DNA from: Haloferax litoreum
GTDB taxonomy: Archaea; Halobacteriota; Halobacteria; Halobacteriales; Haloferacaceae
Direction: 5' to 3'
Length of the DNA stretch: 64,000 bases
Assembly (NCBI RefSeq): GCF_009674605.1
Contig: NZ_WKJO01000001.1
Coordinates: 2,232,001-2,296,000, forward strand
Shown here: in pieces, positions 37,405-44,939 of the stretch
How the letters are laid out: the number at the start of each line of letters is the position of its first letter
How positions within the stretch are numbered: the stretch's first letter is position 1
Notes under the pieces: model-generated
Told to the model about the DNA's origin: nothing
The model's input: the letters and a program-made list of their open reading frames with translations, nothing else
Databases searched by the model: none
Position numbers and translations under genes: made by a program

Positions 37405-37501
37405 GAAGTTCTGTCACGACATCGGTATCGACCCGCAGTCGGCCAGTTAGCCACCTGAAATGAGAATTCTTAAGTCCAATCGTAGGTTGAGATTCTCTTG
37501 A

Positions 37502-37575
37502 CCGCTCTTAGCTCAGCCTGGCAGAGCAGCCGACTGTAGATCGGCTTGTCCCCCGTTCAAATCGGGGAGAGCGGA
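37502..37575 (+). tRNA. tRNA-Tyr (anticodon GUA)
   Basis: 74 nt: acceptor CCGCTCT pairs with AGAGCGG, discriminator A, no CCA. D-loop has GG; anticodon stem GCCGA/TCGGC with loop CTGTAGA; T-arm CCCCG-TTCAAAT-CGGGG. No intron. Its 3' end (CGGGGAGAGCGGA) recurs 155 nt downstream. Confidence 0.95.
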
Positions 37576-37717
37576 CTTCTTCAGCGACCAACGTTTCGCA
37601 GTGGAACGTCCACACCGAGCCGGTTTGAGCAGCGAGCGAACGCAGTTAGCGAGTGAGTTCAAATCACCGTGGCTCGCCATGCTCACCACGAGCACTCGCT
37701 CGTTTCACTCACGAGTA

Positions 37718-37730
37718 CGGGGAGAGCGGA
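37718..37730 (+). repeat. Direct repeat of the tRNA-Tyr 3' end
   Basis: CGGGGAGAGCGGA at 37718–37730 repeats tRNA positions 37563–37575 exactly, and the next bases are also alike (CTTCTTC and TTTCTCC). Between them a GTTCAAATC T-loop-like copy occurs at 37658–37666. Exact, short duplications of tRNA 3' ends are typical of integrase attachment-site scars. Confidence 0.5.
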
Positions 37731-37760
37731 TTTCTCCACGACGTCGTCTCACGAGAGTAT

Positions 37761-38183
37761 TCACTCGCGTCCGCCCCAGATGCGTTTGTCTTCGACGAGG
37801 TCCACTTCCATCGCCCCCTCGACGAGAATCTGACACGAGAGCCGAGGGTACCCGAACCGCGATGCCAACCGGTCGTGCCAGTGCGTCGGAGAGGTCTCTC
37901 CCTCGACGACCCGCACACCACAGGTCGCACAGAGGCCACGACCGCCGCAGTTCGCCCGTTCGGTCAGGCTGGTGTACGGTGAGAGGTCGGCATCGAGAAG
38001 AACGTCTCGCAGAACACGACCGCGTTCGACGTCGAGGTCGACGACACTATCGTCGGTTCGAACCCTGACGACGACTATCTCGGCCCCGCTGTCTGTCGTG
38101 TCGCTCTCGGGTTCGGTGGTGGTCGACGTGGGTCTACTCTCGACGTCGTCGCGCTCGTCTCCCGACGCATCGGGATTCTTCAT
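37761..38183 (-). CDS. 2Fe-2S ferredoxin
   Basis: 140 aa from ATG 38183 (MKNPDASGDERDDVESRPTS). Acidic ~45-residue leader, then the plant-type fold: VVVVRVRTDDSVVDLDVERGRVLRDVLLDADLSPYTSLTERANCGGRGLCATCGVRVVEGETSPTHWHDRLASRFGYPRLSCQILVEGAMEVDLVED. The CxxxxCxxC loop (CGGRGLCATC) and distal Cys (LSCQ) bind the cluster. Electron carrier in the cytosol; partner not identified nearby. An upstream in-frame start would add 40 poorly supported residues. Confidence 0.87.
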   Translation of the reverse strand: MKNPDASGDERDDVESRPTSTTTEPESDTTDSGAEIVVVRVRTDDSVVDLDVERGRVLRDVLLDADLSPYTSLTERANCGGRGLCATCGVRVVEGETSPTHWHDRLASRFGYPRLSCQILVEGAMEVDLVEDKRIWGGRE

Positions 38184-38360
38184 GTCTCGTAGGACGTTCG
38201 GGTGCCACGGACATGTACGCTCGCCAGTTCGCTCGTTTCGGGGGCGGACGCTCGTCATCGTCCGGAACACGTCTGCCACGCAGGAATTGGTATGTAGACT
38301 CAATATCTGAAAATATCAGTAATACAACTGCTTATGCCGGATGACTACGTACGCTGAACC

Positions 38361-38639
38361 ATGACTGCCCTCTCTGCGACACCCGTGCTGGTGAACGTAC
38401 GCACCGAAATGAACGACCACGGAACGATGACCGTCGAACTCCACGAGACGCACGAGACACGCCACCTCGTCGAGTACGAGTCCGACCGAATTCGCGATAC
38501 GCTCGCGTCACTCCCGGTTGGTGCCCGCGTCCCCATCGAGATGGTCCGCGTCGGGTCGCGCTCGAACGTCTGGCGGGTCGTCGCACTTCACGGACGCCGC
38601 CTGCCAACGCCTGACCTGTCCGTCTCGACGGCTAACTAA
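38361..38639 (+). CDS. Conserved haloarchaeal hypothetical protein
   Basis: 92 aa: MTALSATPVLVNVRTEMNDHG then MTVELHETHETRHLVEYESDRIRDTLASLPVGARVPIEMVRVGSRSNVWRVVALHGRRLPTPDLSVST. Beta-rich, like a small OB-fold-ish or DUF7999-type protein; the 'V....RGNVWR(V/A)..L' element suggests nucleic-acid-interacting folds but no family was confirmed. ATG 38361. Divergent from the ferredoxin, upstream of the thioesterase. Confidence 0.6.
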   Translation: MTALSATPVLVNVRTEMNDHGTMTVELHETHETRHLVEYESDRIRDTLASLPVGARVPIEMVRVGSRSNVWRVVALHGRRLPTPDLSVSTAN

Positions 38640-38779
38640 CGGACGAGAGCGGCCACGGGGCAGCACCTGCCGGTGGGCTTCACTGTTCTTCGTTCGCTGG
38701 CGCTGTCTGACGGCGTGGTCTTCGATTGTCCCACGACGAACCGCCGGGGCTATATCCTTCGCCCGTGTCCCGCAGTCCA

Positions 38780-39166
38780 ATGACTGTCGTCGCCGAAATT
38801 GCCGTTCGATTCCGTGACCACGACTCCTTCGGACACGTGAACAACGCCGTCTACGCGACTTACTGTGAGCAAGCGCGTGTCGAATACTTCGAGTCGGTAC
38901 TCGACGTCCCCCTCCCCGAACTCGACATCGTCGTCGCACACCTCGAACTCGACTACCGAGCACCTATCGAGGGTATCGGAACCGTCGAAGTCGAAGTCGA
39001 GGCGGGCGAACCCGGTGGGAAGAGTTTCCCACTCTTCTACGAACTCTCCTACGAGGGCGACGTCGTCGCAACCGGGAAGACGATTCAAGTCGCGATGGAC
39101 GAGTCCGGAACGCCGACTCGCGTCCCGGATTCGTGGCGCGAAGCGATAGCGAACCAGTCCGAGTAG
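38780..39166 (+). CDS. Acyl-CoA thioesterase (4HBT/YbgC-like)
   Basis: 128 aa from ATG 38780 (MTVVAEIAVRFRDHDSFGHVNNAVYATYCEQARVEYFE). The 4-hydroxybenzoyl-CoA thioesterase hot-dog fold is shown by RDHDSFGHVNNAVYATYCEQARVEYF (catalytic Asp in DxFGHVNN), the beta-strands VVAHLELDYRAPI and FYELSYEGDVVATGKTIQVAMD. A longer reading frame exists upstream but lacks the fold. Role: hydrolysis of acyl-CoA thioesters; substrate unknown. It precedes the queDEC cluster. Confidence 0.8.
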   Translation: MTVVAEIAVRFRDHDSFGHVNNAVYATYCEQARVEYFESVLDVPLPELDIVVAHLELDYRAPIEGIGTVEVEVEAGEPGGKSFPLFYELSYEGDVVATGKTIQVAMDESGTPTRVPDSWREAIANQSE

Positions 39167-39304
39167 GGAACGTTCCGAGGCCATCACTCCCGCCGTCTTC
39201 ATCGTGAGTGAGCGACGGGTTCGGACACTCTCCCCGACGCGAACCAGATTCGAGTGACGACGCCGAGACAGCGAAATTAAGTAGTCTGCGAATAATCTCT
39301 GGGT

Positions 39305-39781
39305 ATGCCCCAGGGAACACTCAAACAGACACGACAGTCTGCTGACGAGGCAGCGGACTCGCTCGCGCGTGCGGGCGAACGTGTCCTGCACATCGGTCGT
39401 GACCGGCCAATCCGCATCAGCGCCGGCCATCGCCTCCTCCACCACGACGGCAAATGTAGTCGGCCACACGGCCACAACTACGAAATCGCGGTCCGCGTCG
39501 TCGGCGAACTCACCGACGAGGGGTGGGTCGTGGACAAAGGTGTCGTGACCGACGTCATCGACGAGTGGGACCACCGATTCCTCGTCGAAGACGGCGACCC
39601 ACTCGTCGACGCGTTCGAGTTGTCGGGCGACGCCGACGGGATGGTCGTCCTCGACGCGCCTCCGACGGCCGAGGTGATGGCCGTCGTCCTCGAAGAGAAA
39701 CTCGAAGCTACGCTCCCCGACACCGTCTCCGATATCTCGGTCGAGGTTAGCGAGACGGCGGAACTCTGCGCAGGATTCTGA
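39305..39781 (+). CDS. queD: 6-carboxytetrahydropterin synthase QueD
   Basis: 158 aa; ATG 39305. Converts dihydroneopterin triphosphate to 6-carboxy-tetrahydropterin on the path to archaeosine. The core residues KCSRPHGHNYEIAVRVVG (zinc His pair and catalytic Cys) and VVTDVIDEWDHRFLVEDGDPLV with SAGHRLL are the PTPS/QueD signature; DHRFL and PTAEV (..E) complete the site. Its stop overlaps the queE ATG by one base (TGATG), so the two are translated together. N-terminal ~35 residues precede the usual start and look like an extension. Confidence 0.9.
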   Translation: MPQGTLKQTRQSADEAADSLARAGERVLHIGRDRPIRISAGHRLLHHDGKCSRPHGHNYEIAVRVVGELTDEGWVVDKGVVTDVIDEWDHRFLVEDGDPLVDAFELSGDADGMVVLDAPPTAEVMAVVLEEKLEATLPDTVSDISVEVSETAELCAGF

Positions 39782-40554
39782 TGCCAGTCTCCGATTCGGT
39801 TTCGCGACCCGACACCGACGCCGACGGGGACCGACTCCCTATCAACGAACTGTTCGCGTCGCTGCAAGGCGAGGGAAAACTTGCTGGCGTCCCGAGCACG
39901 TTCGTCAGGACGAGTGGGTGCAACCTCCGATGTTGGTTCTGCGACTCGTACCACACCTCGTGGGAACCGACGCACGCGTGGATGGGTGTCGAGGAAGTCG
40001 TCGCCGAAGTCGACGCACTCGCACCCGAACACGTCGTCGTCACCGGCGGCGAACCCCTCGTCCACGACGAGACGGCGACGCTCCTGTCTGAACTCGCCGA
40101 CGACTACCATCTCACCGTCGAGACGAACGGGACACTCGAAACCGACGCGCCAGTCGACTTGGCGAGCATCAGTCCAAAACTCGCCTCGTCGACGCCGACA
40201 CCCGAAAATGCGCCGACGGACACCGACCCCGGTGTCTGGACGGACAAACACGAGTCGGCGCGTATCGACCTCGATTCGCTCGCCTCGCTGGTCGACCACG
40301 CCGACGACTTCCAGTTGAAGTTCGTCGTCACCGGCCGTGACGACCTGCCCGAAATCGAATCACTGGTGGACGACGTGCGCGGTGTGACGACTCGTGAGGT
40401 CCGCGACAGCGACGTGTTGCTCATGCCCGAAGGGCAGACCCGCGACGCCCTCGCTCGAACCCGAACCGACGTTGCCGACCTCGCCGCTGAGTTCGGATAT
40501 CGCTACACGCCTCGCCTGCACGTCGACCTCTGGAACGACGCACCCGAAACCTGA
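39781..40554 (+). CDS. queE: 7-carboxy-7-deazaguanine synthase QueE
   Basis: 257 aa. Radical-SAM enzyme that rearranges carboxytetrahydropterin to CDG. Visible features: INELFASLQGEGKLAGVPSTFVRTSGCNLRCWFCDS (CxxxCxxC cluster with substrate Gln/Gly motif), VVVTGGEPLVHD (SAM-binding GGEP), VETNGTL. Family length is normal. One-base overlap with queD. The PreQ0 made by QueE and QueC is inserted into tRNA by archaeosine TGT elsewhere in the genome. Confidence 0.93.
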   Translation: MPVSDSVSRPDTDADGDRLPINELFASLQGEGKLAGVPSTFVRTSGCNLRCWFCDSYHTSWEPTHAWMGVEEVVAEVDALAPEHVVVTGGEPLVHDETATLLSELADDYHLTVETNGTLETDAPVDLASISPKLASSTPTPENAPTDTDPGVWTDKHESARIDLDSLASLVDHADDFQLKFVVTGRDDLPEIESLVDDVRGVTTREVRDSDVLLMPEGQTRDALARTRTDVADLAAEFGYRYTPRLHVDLWNDAPET

Positions 40555-40586
40555 GTATCCCTGACTGAACGCTCTCACCTATCACG

Positions 40587-41333
40587 ATGACTGACGATAC
40601 ATCCACAGACGACGCATCTACAGACGACTCGCCCAGCGACGAGAAACGCGCCGTCGTCCTCCTCTCCGGCGGCATGGACAGTGCGACGACTGCCTTCGAA
40701 GCGAAGGAACGTGGCTACGAGATATACGCACTCCACACCTCTTACGGCCAGAAGACCGAGTCCACGGAGTACGAGTGTGCCCGTGCCCTCGCCGACGAAC
40801 TCGACGCCCGTGACTTCCTCCACATCGAGACGAGTCACCTGAAGCAAATCGGCGCGTCGTCGCTCACGGACGACTCGATGGCCGTCGAAGACGCCGACAT
40901 GGACGCAGACGAGATTCCCACGTCGTACGTCCCCTTCCGGAACGCGAACCTCCTGTCGATGGCCGTCTCGTACGCCGAAGCCAACGACTGTGAGACCGTC
41001 TTCGTCGGCGCACACTCGGAAGACTACTCGGGCTATCCCGACTGTCGCCCCGAGTTCTTCGAGGCGTTCGAGGCGATGGTCGAAGTCGGAACCAAACCCG
41101 ACACCCACATCTCGCTCGACGTGCCGTTCGTCCACGACTCGAAGACCGATATCGCCCGACGCGGCCTCGAACTCGGCGTCCCGTTCGAACACACGTGGTC
41201 GTGCTACCGTGCCGAGGAACCCGCCTGCGGAACCTGTGACTCGTGCGCGTTCCGGTTGCAGGCGTTCCAGAACCTCGGCGAACGTGACCCGATTCCGTAC
41301 GCGGAGCGACCCGACTACGTCGACGCCGCGTAG
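40587..41333 (+). CDS. queC: 7-cyano-7-deazaguanine synthase QueC
   Basis: 248 aa. ATP-dependent amidation and dehydration of CDG to preQ0. PP-loop VVLLSGGMDSATTAFEA, then VGAHSEDYSGYPDCRPEFFEAFE and the zinc site with ENLWSCYR-like CYRAEEPACGTCDSCAFRLQAF (four Cys). The acidic N-terminus (about 18 residues, TDDTSTDDASTDDSPSDEK) is typical haloarchaeal extension. ATG 40587, 32 nt after queE; third gene of the queDEC operon. Confidence 0.93.
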   Translation: MTDDTSTDDASTDDSPSDEKRAVVLLSGGMDSATTAFEAKERGYEIYALHTSYGQKTESTEYECARALADELDARDFLHIETSHLKQIGASSLTDDSMAVEDADMDADEIPTSYVPFRNANLLSMAVSYAEANDCETVFVGAHSEDYSGYPDCRPEFFEAFEAMVEVGTKPDTHISLDVPFVHDSKTDIARRGLELGVPFEHTWSCYRAEEPACGTCDSCAFRLQAFQNLGERDPIPYAERPDYVDAA

Positions 41334-41412
41334 GATGACTCGGACGGGACGTTGACTCACCGCGACGCGGTGCCGTCCTGTTTTATCCCACTTCTGACCG
41401 AACCGTCGTCCC

Positions 41413-42201
41413 ATGAGCGACGACAAGCGCCGGACCGCCGCCCACTTCGGTGACGCCGCCGAGTCGTACTTCGAGAGCGAGGTTCACCGTCTCGGTGACG
41501 ACCGGCAGACACTCGCCGCGTGGTGTCGCGACGCGACCCGCGCACTGGACATCGCGACGGGTGCTGGCCACACAGCAGGCGCAATCGCGAAAGCGGGTGT
41601 CTCGAACGTCGTCGCCACCGACGCGGCACCGCAGATGGTCGCGACAGCAGTCCGCGAGTACCCCGTCACCGGCGTCGTCGCCGACGCGGAGCGTCTCCCG
41701 TTCGCCGACGAGTCGTTCGACGCCGTAGCGTGCCGAATCGCCGCCCACCACTTCCCCGACCCGGAGGCGTTCGTCGCGGAGGTGGCCCGCGTCCTCGAAC
41801 CCGGTGGCGTCTTCGCCTTCGAAGACAACGTTGCACCCGAAGACGACGAACTCGCCGCGTTCCTCGACGGCGTCGAACGCCTCCGCGACCCGACGCACGT
41901 CGAACTGTACCCTGTTTCGCAATGGCGTACGTGGTTCGAAGACGCCGGTCTCTCGGTCGAAGCGGTCGAAACCGCGAAACTCACGCTCGAATTCGACCCA
42001 TGGACCGAGCGAACTGGCGTCTCTTCCACCGACCGGGCGGAACTCGAACGTCGCTTCCGTGAGGCATCACCCGCGGCGAAAGCGACGTTCGAAGTCGAGT
42101 TCGACGGTGAGTCAGACGGTGAGTACGACGACGAACCTGACGACGAGTCTGTCGTCTCGTTCGCCAACCCGAAAGCACTGATTCGAGCGCGGAAACGGTA
42201 G
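41413..42201 (+). CDS. Class I SAM-dependent methyltransferase (UbiE/arsM-like)
   Basis: 262 aa. AHFGDAAESYFES..., then motif I ALDIATGAGHTAGAIAKAG, motif II VVATDAAPQMVATA, VVADAERLPFADESFDAVACRIAAHHFPDPEAFVAEVARVLEPGGVFAFEDN (post-I, II and III). Substrate cannot be assigned; UbiE-type specificity is not supported by context. The acidic tail (DGEYDDEPDDESVV) is haloarchaeal. ATG 41413, 79 nt after queC on the same strand, possibly part of that transcript. Confidence 0.82.
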   Translation: MSDDKRRTAAHFGDAAESYFESEVHRLGDDRQTLAAWCRDATRALDIATGAGHTAGAIAKAGVSNVVATDAAPQMVATAVREYPVTGVVADAERLPFADESFDAVACRIAAHHFPDPEAFVAEVARVLEPGGVFAFEDNVAPEDDELAAFLDGVERLRDPTHVELYPVSQWRTWFEDAGLSVEAVETAKLTLEFDPWTERTGVSSTDRAELERRFREASPAAKATFEVEFDGESDGEYDDEPDDESVVSFANPKALIRARKR

Positions 42202-42284
42202 TCGAGTCCTCGTCTCCGACCGGTTGTGCGACTCGTCACAGATGGCCCAAATCCTCATCTATCTCCGCACCGTCATGTATTGGC

Positions 42285-42839
42285 ATGGCACGAGTACTCG
42301 TGGTCGGTGGTGGTGCCGCAGGACTCTCCGCTGCACTGTTCGCGTCGAAAAACGGCCTCGACGTGGACGTATTCGACACGGACAAGACGTGGTTGCACAA
42401 GGCCCACCTGTTCAACTACCTCGGCATCGACTCGAAAGACGGAACCGAGTTCCTCGAAGACGCCCGCGAGCAAGTCGACGGGTTCGGCGCGACACGCCAC
42501 GAAGCCGAAGTGACTACTGTCACACAATCGGGCGGCGGGTTCGTGGTCACGGCCGACGACGAGGAGTACGAGGCGGACTACGTCGTCCTCGCGACGGGGA
42601 CGAAACGTGGCCTCGCCGAGGACCTGGGATGTGCGTTCACCGACGAGGACGTCGTCGACGTCGACGTGACGATGGAGACGAGCGTCGAGAACGTGTACGC
42701 GACCGGTGCGATGGTCCGCGCCGAAGAGTGGCAGGCCATCATCTCCGCCGGTGACGGCGCCGCCGCCGCCCTCAACGTCCTGACGAAGGAGAAGGGCGAA
42801 CACTTCCACGACTTCGACACGCCGGCAGACGCCGAGTAG
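42285..42839 (+). CDS. Short FAD/NAD-binding oxidoreductase (thioredoxin reductase-like, minimal)
   Basis: 184 aa. The N-terminal dinucleotide motif VLVVGGGAAGLSAALFASKNGLDVDVFD is clear and YVVLATGTKRGLAEDLG is the ATG motif; the C-terminal VENVYATGAMVRAEEWQAIISAGDGAAAALNVLTKEKG resembles the end of thioredoxin reductases (GD..S.A..G...A). It is far shorter than the ~310–330-aa enzymes: the central NAD(P)H domain and CxxC are missing. Possibly a stand-alone flavin domain needing a partner. Complete from ATG to stop, so not an obvious truncation. Confidence 0.72.
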   Translation: MARVLVVGGGAAGLSAALFASKNGLDVDVFDTDKTWLHKAHLFNYLGIDSKDGTEFLEDAREQVDGFGATRHEAEVTTVTQSGGGFVVTADDEEYEADYVVLATGTKRGLAEDLGCAFTDEDVVDVDVTMETSVENVYATGAMVRAEEWQAIISAGDGAAAALNVLTKEKGEHFHDFDTPADAE

Positions 42840-42891
42840 TATCGTCACCCGAGGGTCAGGTTCCTGACTCGGGCGCTTTTCGAACTCTGCT

Positions 42892-43782
42892 TTACGACTC
42901 TACGAGTACGACGCCAGTCACGACGAGTGTCCCACCGAGCACAGTCACGAGCGTCACGGGTTCGCCGAGGACGAGTGCACCCAAGGTGAGCGTGCCCGCT
43001 GGTTCGAAGGTGCTGACGATACTCGCTCTGCTGGCACCGATGCGGGCCATGCCAGCGAAGAACGCGAATATCGGAATCGCGGTGGCGAAGACGGCGATTG
43101 CACCCACGATGAGCCACGACGCCGTCTCGGTCGGAACCGAGAGTTGCCCCGTCACAGTGCCGACGAGAAGGAACGACACGGCGGCCGCCGGAAGGACGTG
43201 GGCCGTGAGCGTCTGGGAATCGACCGTGTCCAGTGCCCGGCGACCCACCACGATGTACGTCGCGTAGACGACGGCCGCGACGAGGACGATGAGAACGCCT
43301 CGCGGGTCGACGCCGGTGGGGTCTGCTCCTGTGATGAGTGCGACACCAGTGAGTGCGACGACGAGTGCGCTCACAGTTCGTCTCGTGACCGGTTCGTCGA
43401 GTGCGACGACTGCGAGGCCCACGACGAAGACTGGGTACGTGTAGAGGACGATAGACGTGAGTCCTGCCGTCAGGTACTCCAACCCGAGAAAGTAGAGGAA
43501 ACTCATCGTGGCGTAGCCGAGACCACCGAGTCCGAGGCCGACGGCCAAGTCGCGTCCCGAGAGCAAACGCACGTCACCGCGGAGGGCTAACCACACCCAG
43601 ACGACTATCGTCGCGATGAAGAACCGAAAGAAGAGGACGGTCGGAATCGAGAGGCCCGCCGCCGCGGCGAATTTACCGAAGATGGCGAGCGTGCCGAATC
43701 CGAGTCCCGAGAGGGCGACGAGTCCAATCCCGAGTCGGTCACCCGTCCCGAACCTGTCTCTCGTCTCCAACCAGTCGCTCAT
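42892..43782 (-). CDS. EamA/DMT-family transporter
   Basis: 296 aa with ten predicted hydrophobic helices in two EamA halves (FAAAAGLSIPTVLFFRFFIATIVVWVWLAL and AASWLIVGAIAVFATAIPIFAFFAGMARIGASRASIVSTFEPAGTLTLGALVLGEPVTLV). The 'FEP...L.LGE' element near the C-terminus is the EamA signature. Probably exports metabolites across the membrane; substrate unknown. Start ATG 43782. Divergent from another EamA gene at 43846 with only 63 nt between, sharing a promoter region. The two are diverged, about the same length. Confidence 0.85.
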   Translation of the reverse strand: MSDWLETRDRFGTGDRLGIGLVALSGLGFGTLAIFGKFAAAAGLSIPTVLFFRFFIATIVVWVWLALRGDVRLLSGRDLAVGLGLGGLGYATMSFLYFLGLEYLTAGLTSIVLYTYPVFVVGLAVVALDEPVTRRTVSALVVALTGVALITGADPTGVDPRGVLIVLVAAVVYATYIVVGRRALDTVDSQTLTAHVLPAAAVSFLLVGTVTGQLSVPTETASWLIVGAIAVFATAIPIFAFFAGMARIGASRASIVSTFEPAGTLTLGALVLGEPVTLVTVLGGTLVVTGVVLVES

Positions 43783-43845
43783 TATCGACCCACGGACGAC
43801 CGGAGGCTAAAGAGATTCGCAAGCGGTAAGCCCTCACTCTTCATC

Positions 43846-44736
43846 GTGCGGGGTGTGACCACGGCTTCGCACGATGGCCCAATCTCCCCGCTCACCGGTC
43901 TCGGCGTCGCGATACTGGCCGTCAGCACGAGTGCGATTCTCGTGCGCTGGAGTAACGCGCCGAGTCTGGTCAAGGCGTTCTACCGCGTCGTATTCACCGT
44001 CGCCCTGCTCGCCCCGGTTGCGCTCGTCCGCCATCGCGACGCGGTGGCCAGTATCTCACGACGTGACCTCTGGGCGGCGAGCGGTGCGGGTGTCGCCCTC
44101 GCGGCGCACTTCGCGTCGTGGTTCGAGAGTCTGAACCACACGACGGTTGCGGCCAGCGTCACACTCGTCCAGGCGCAACCGCTCTTCGTCGCCGTCGGCG
44201 CGTGGGCGTTCCTCGACGAACGCGTGAGTCGCCGGACGACACTCGGCATCGGTGTCGCACTCGCCGGCATGGTGTTGATGTCGCTGTCTGACCTGCTCAC
44301 CGCGAGCGGTGCCCCTCGTCCACTCTTCGGGAACGCACTCGCAATCGTCGGCGCAGTGACTGCCGCCGCGTACGTCCTCACCGGGCGGAGCGTCCGCAGT
44401 CGCGTCGCACTCGTCCCCTACGTCGTCGTCGTGTACAGCGTCTGCGCGCTGGCGCTCCTCTCGGTCGCAGTCGCTCGCGGCGACCCACTCTCTGGCTACC
44501 CACCACGCGAATGGCTCTTGTTCTTCGGGATGGCTGTCGGTCCCGGTATCTTCGGTCACACGGTCATCAACTGGGCACTCGCGCACCTCGAATCGAGCGT
44601 CGTCTCGGTGTCACTTCTCGGTGAACCTGTCGGTAGCACCATCCTTGCCCTCTTTCTCCTCGGTGAGATTCCCACGCTTCCGACGGTTCTCGGCGGGGCC
44701 ATCGTCCTCGGTGGCATCTACATCACTGCCTCGTAA
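43846..44736 (+). CDS. EamA/DMT-family transporter (divergent copy)
   Basis: 296 aa, ten TM helices in two repeats: ISPLTGLGVAILAVSTSAILVRWSNAPSLVKAFYRVVFTVALLAPVALV first, and FGMAVGPGIFGHTVINWALAHLESSVVSVSLLGEPVGSTILALFLLGEIPTLPTVLGG last, with the EP/GE signature. Start is GTG 43846; GTG 43855 is also possible. Product exported unknown. Its last bases run into 20-bp repeats (44721–44780). Confidence 0.83.
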   Translation: MRGVTTASHDGPISPLTGLGVAILAVSTSAILVRWSNAPSLVKAFYRVVFTVALLAPVALVRHRDAVASISRRDLWAASGAGVALAAHFASWFESLNHTTVAASVTLVQAQPLFVAVGAWAFLDERVSRRTTLGIGVALAGMVLMSLSDLLTASGAPRPLFGNALAIVGAVTAAAYVLTGRSVRSRVALVPYVVVVYSVCALALLSVAVARGDPLSGYPPREWLLFFGMAVGPGIFGHTVINWALAHLESSVVSVSLLGEPVGSTILALFLLGEIPTLPTVLGGAIVLGGIYITAS

Positions 44737-44780
44737 CTCACAGCACCGCCTCGGAACTTCCAGCACCGCCTCGTAACCCG
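44721..44780 (+). repeat. Three near-identical ~20-bp repeats across the EamA gene end
   Basis: ATCACTGCCTCGTAACTCA, CAGCACCGCCTCGGAACTTC and CAGCACCGCCTCGTAACCCG at 44721, 44741 and 44761. The first includes the EamA stop codon; the others lie outside. Tandem duplication of the gene end seems likely. Confidence 0.6.
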
Positions 44781-44879
44781 TGAGAGCGTCACTCACCGCC
44801 GATGGTGACGTGTCGTTTCGATGCTCTTTCGTCGTGTGAGCACGTCTCGCACCGAAATATGTCGGGGGATGCTACAGTG

Positions 44880-44926
44880 GGTTATCGCTGGTGATAACCG
44901 CGACATAACGCTCATATTACTGAGCG
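44880..44926 (+). promoter_or_regulatory. Two dyads upstream of the sensor kinase
   Basis: GGTTATC-N6-GATAACC (44880–44899) and CGCTCA-TATTAC-TGAGCG (44909–44926) are both perfect inverted repeats. The second ends 14 nt before ATG 44940 and could block transcription or translation initiation. Confidence 0.45.
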
Positions 44927-44939
44927 AGTGCAACACAGT

